Part shown: positions 48,837-50,190 of the stretch, one piece after another | How positions within the stretch are numbered: position 1 is the first letter of the stretch | Layout of the letters: each line of letters begins with the position of its first letter | Assembly (NCBI GenBank): GCA_944383495.1 | Contig: CALWPT010000017.1 | Coordinates: 1-50,190 of the forward strand | Direction: 5' to 3' | Source: an uncultured Clostridia bacterium | Lineage (GTDB): Bacteria; Bacillota; Clostridia; Oscillospirales; Acutalibacteraceae | DNA: 50,190 nucleotides | Made by a program: the position numbers and the translations under genes | Notes under the pieces: model-generated | What the model was told of the DNA's origin: nothing | Seen by the model: only the letters and a program-made list of their open reading frames with translations | Database searches by the model: none

Positions 48837-49523
48837 ATGATATCGATTGAAAATCTCAGCAAAACCTATCAAATTGGCAAACGCCACAGTTATCCCGCCT
48901 TGTCGGATGTTTCGCTGCAAATTGAAGATGGAGAGTTACTGGCGATTACCGGGCCTTCGGGAGCGGGCAAATCCACGCTTTTGCATATTCTGGCTTGTGT
49001 GGACTCCTTTGATTCGGGCAGCGTTAAGCTGGACGGGCAGGAGCTTTCCCGCCAGTCTCCCAAAAAGCTGGCCCAACTGCGGGGGACAACGGTTTCCATT
49101 GTTTTGCAGGATTTTGGGCTGCTGGAGGATTTCACGGTGCTTGACAATGTGATGCTGCCACTGTATTTTTCCAAAGGCGCAAAAAAGGAGAAAAAAGCCC
49201 GGGCGATGGAACTATTGCAGCAGATGGGCCTTGCGGAAATGGCCAAGAAAAACGCCGGGCAGCTTTCTGGCGGACAAAAACAGCGGGTGGCCATCGCCCG
49301 CGCCCTGGCGGGGAACCCCCGATACATTTTCGCCGACGAGCCGACCGGTTCGCTGGACAGTCAAACCGCCGAGGAAATCACCCAGCTGCTGCTGGAGCTC
49401 AATCAAAAGGGAATTACCGTGGTGATCGTCACCCACAACCCGGAGCTTGCAGCCCGGTGCAGCCGGATCATTGAACTGCGGGATGGCAAAATTGCTAGCG
49501 AGCATAACACGGCGGCATCTTGA
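48837..49523 (+). CDS. ABC transporter ATP-binding protein (MacB/LolD type)
   Basis: A 228-residue ATPase: Walker A GPSGAGKST, Q-loop VLQDFGLL, signature [15 protein letters not shown], Walker B YIFADEPTGSLD and switch His in VIVTHNPELA. The sequence fits the LolD/MacB clade, which includes ATPases of bacteriocin and bacitracin-type exporters. It follows permease 2 by 30 bases and ends the operon before a strong terminator. It is predicted to drive the two FtsX-type permeases. Confidence 0.93.
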   Translation: MISIENLSKTYQIGKRHSYPALSDVSLQIEDGELLAITGPSGAGKSTLLHILACVDSFDSGSVKLDGQELSRQSPKKLAQLRGTTVSIVLQDFGLLEDFTVLDNVMLPLYFSKGAKKEKKARAMELLQQMGLAEMAKKNAGQLSGGQKQRVAIARALAGNPRYIFADEPTGSLDSQTAEEITQLLLELNQKGITVVIVTHNPELAARCSRIIELRDGKIASEHNTAAS

Positions 49524-49530
49524 CAGAAAA

Positions 49531-49566
49531 ACAGCCCCGCTGGATCGAAAGATCCAGCGGGGCTGT
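49531..49566 (+). terminator. Strong terminator of the peptide/ABC operon
   Basis: ACAGCCCCGCTGGATC (49531-49546) with its 16-base complement (49551-49566), GAAA tetraloop, six Ts after. The preceding A-run also gives T-rich sequence on the minus strand, so it may serve the convergent gene too. Confidence 0.95.
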
Positions 49567-49606
49567 TTTTTCTTTGGTTGTTTGAACATACCCGGCATTG
49601 CGGCCG

Positions 49607-50190
49607 TCAATCAATGATCTTTTCCAAACGCCCCATGAGAGAACGGTTCCGGGTGGCGGATATATTGTTTAGAAACAGTACGTCATTCACCTTGTGCTCT
49701 TTGGCACAATCCACGATCGTTCCATTGTAATACCGATAGTCAATGACATACACATACTGGTAATGCGAGGTTAAGAACGGAACAAATGCGTTGCCAAAGG
49801 ATTCCTTGACCACCAAACAGGCGCTGCCGTCGTTCTTTTCTGTGTTTTCGAGCGTGGTAAAGGGATTATCCCCGCCGATAAAGGCGCTGTATTTGGAAGA
49901 AGCGGACCAGGTGCTGACGTCTGCGATCACCGGCCAATTGGTAATTTCTTTTCCGGAACGGTCGGTATATTGCATTTTTACCTCCTGCAACGGCAGATAG
50001 CAGGTCACTGTGTCCGGATGGTTCCCCAGCGCGGGTTTTTTGCCTGTCTCGCTGTAAAAGGCCCCTAAAAACCCATCGTAGCTTTTGGTTTCGAACTGGT
50101 TGAGGGGAACCGGATCCATACCGGCCAGCGCCGCATACTCCCGGTATCCGTAATATGCGCCCCGGGCAGTCCAGTGATGGTCGGTGCGGA
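49607..50190 (-). CDS. DHHY/AlgX-like SGNH-fold protein, 5' end outside the window
   Basis: About 194 C-terminal residues of a larger protein; the frame runs off the right edge without a start. The first visible residues are RTDHHWTARGAYYGYREYAA, the DHHW/DHHY motif of AlgX/AlgJ-type and DHHY family proteins (SGNH hydrolase-like fold, often linked to polysaccharide acetylation). Later: ACLVVKESFGNAFVPFLTSH with the conserved Ser region, and YVIDYRYYNG. The protein is probably exported, but the signal peptide is not in view. It is convergent with the ABC operon. Confidence 0.8.
   Translation of the reverse strand, partial: RTDHHWTARGAYYGYREYAALAGMDPVPLNQFETKSYDGFLGAFYSETGKKPALGNHPDTVTCYLPLQEVKMQYTDRSGKEITNWPVIADVSTWSASSKYSAFIGGDNPFTTLENTEKNDGSACLVVKESFGNAFVPFLTSHYQYVYVIDYRYYNGTIVDCAKEHKVNDVLFLNNISATRNRSLMGRLEKIID

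Overview
The window reads as chromosomal DNA of an anaerobic, spore-forming Clostridia bacterium, probably of the Oscillospiraceae/Ruminococcaceae type. Supporting signs are moderately GC-rich coding sequence, strong Shine-Dalgarno (SD) sites with frequent TTG/GTG starts, a Gram-positive type LexA box, a B12-dependent class II ribonucleotide reductase, acetate kinase, a SpoIIQ-like sporulation protein and Feo iron uptake. No rRNA, tRNA, insertion sequence, prophage or CRISPR array was seen.

Layout. 1-2.7 kb: a LexA-boxed pair encoding a radical-SAM protein and its DUF4130-type partner. 2.7-6.1 kb (minus strand): pncB, a lipoprotein and a GNAT acetyltransferase, then sfsA. 6.5-8.8 kb: nrdJ behind paired NrdR boxes, divergent from galE (9.0 kb) and a CLC antiporter that looks like the fluoride subtype. 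11.5-15.6 kb: a MarR-regulated heterodimeric ABC exporter. 15.7-18.6 kb (minus): a half-size EamA transporter, a PrsA-like lipoprotein and a hexapeptide-repeat protein. 18.8-22.6 kb (minus): a complete FokI-like type IIS restriction-modification system. 22.7-25.8 kb: a yybP-ykoY-type manganese riboswitch and a P-type ATPase. 25.9-29.5 kb: ackA (minus), then lemA, a TPM-domain protein and spoIIQ. 29.7-33.8 kb (minus): pth-mfd. 34.3-37.0 kb: a QueG-like protein, a membrane-anchored cohesin-like protein and mnmA. 37.2-40.4 kb (minus): feoA-feoA-feoB plus a 56-residue Cys-rich Feo protein, with three copies of an inverted-repeat operator. 40.6-45.5 kb (minus): potABCD and a HAD phosphatase. 45.9-49.5 kb: an operon with a 25-codon ORF, a secreted small protein with no normal start codon, an attenuator-like hairpin, two FtsX/MacB-type permeases and an ATPase. 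The right edge cuts a DHHY/AlgX-like gene.

The least explained part is the 45.9-49.5 kb locus. It has the layout of a secreted-peptide plus ABC-transporter (bacteriocin or peptide-sensing) system. Its 5' part (peptide gene and first half of permease 1) is visibly AT-richer than the rest, which suggests cassette exchange. The FokI-like system is the clearest accessory module with a precise testable prediction (GGATG). Control elements for LexA, NrdR, a MarR protein, a GTTAG-N6-CTAAC iron box and a Mn riboswitch can each be read directly in the sequence.
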